Assembly: GCA_031259665.1 (NCBI GenBank)
Contig: JAIRLD010000091.1
Coordinates: 1-16,121 of the forward strand
Length of the DNA stretch: 16,121 nt
Source of the DNA: Puniceicoccales bacterium
Lineage (GTDB): Bacteria > Verrucomicrobiota > Verrucomicrobiia > Opitutales > LL51
Direction: 5' to 3'
In this document: positions 15,949 through 16,121 of the stretch, one piece after another
Layout of the letters: the number at the start of each line of letters is the position of its first letter
Position numbering within the stretch: the stretch's first letter is position 1
The notes under the pieces: model-generated
Seen by the model: the letters and a program-made list of their open reading frames with translations, nothing else
What the model was told of the DNA's origin: nothing
Database searches by the model: none
Position numbers and translations under genes: made by a program

Positions 15949-16121
15949 TAACGATATGTTCCCGATTTTTTTGGTCCGGAAGCGTGTACATCGTATCCAT
16001 CATCAAATCCTCTATAATCGAACGCAATGCCCGGGCTCCAGTCTTTCGTTCCAACGCAATCTTCGCAATTTCACGAACCGCTTCCGGTGTAACCTCCAAT
16101 GTCGCTCCATCCCAGGATAGT
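15899..16121 (-). CDS. clpX: ATP-dependent Clp protease ATP-binding subunit ClpX, C-terminal end (partial)
   Basis: Only the last 73 codons are inside the window; the gene continues past the right edge. The frame reads [20 protein letters not shown], then [17 protein letters not shown] and [12 protein letters not shown], ending KKSSAKV with TAA at 15899-15901. [11 protein letters not shown] is the sensor-2 segment of the ClpX AAA+ small domain; its arginine contacts bound nucleotide in the family. The acidic-methionine helix followed by MY.LPDQ is typical of ClpX C-termini. ClpX is a hexameric unfoldase that feeds substrates to ClpP in the cytoplasm. The end of this gene overlaps the start of the TPR gene. 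Confidence 0.93.
   Translation of the reverse strand, partial: LSWDGATLEVTPEAVREIAKIALERKTGARALRSIIEDLMMDTMYTLPDQKNREHIVIDEHVVQKIKKSSAKV

Overview
The window is bacterial. It has standard stop usage (TAA, TAG and TGA all end frames, TGG codes Trp) and is AT-rich between genes. No tRNA, rRNA, transposase, integrase or CRISPR array is visible. The only confidently assignable gene is the 3' end of clpX at the right edge (minus strand). A membrane-anchored TPR protein follows it. The phylum cannot be fixed from this stretch. Giant ankyrin-like, low-complexity proteins beside decaying copies suggest a host-associated or symbiotic lifestyle, but that is inference.

The left 14.6 kb, all on the plus strand, is a cluster of related modular proteins that I cannot match to a named family. 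They are P1 (2-3448, 5'-truncated by the window), a repeat-protein remnant (3749-4263), P2 (4557-10916, 2119 aa from the start I prefer), P3 (11136-12940, broken by one frameshift and one nonsense codon) and P4 (13000-14376, with an in-frame 92-codon continuation after its TAA). The members share building blocks in different orders. Domain A is helical with an AFxK core. Domain B begins with a [YW]xG motif. Module C is a helical hairpin with a PEQKxQL-type turn. The rest are proline/alanine/glutamate-rich linkers and ankyrin-like helical repeats. P2 carries about 30 such repeats of 37 residues, with a higher-order period of 11 units.

The non-coding DNA is also shared. P2, P3 and P4 are each preceded by nearly the same promoter (TTGA.., 16-nt T-rich spacer, TATATT or TACAAA), only 18-35 nt from the ATG. 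P1, the remnant, P2 and P4 are followed by short palindromes of the type TTCCAYT-NNA-ARTGGAA, whose arms change in a compensatory way. A gapless block of about 434 bp is almost identical in the linkers of P1 and P3 although their neighbouring domains are strongly diverged. Together with repeat tracts, GC-rich linker cassettes, a C10 run and broken copies, this looks like a paralogue locus that evolves by recombination and slippage.

The right end (14698-16121, minus strand) is conventional: clpX, then the TPR gene, whose start overlaps the clpX stop. It converges on the P4 extension with only 42 bp between them.
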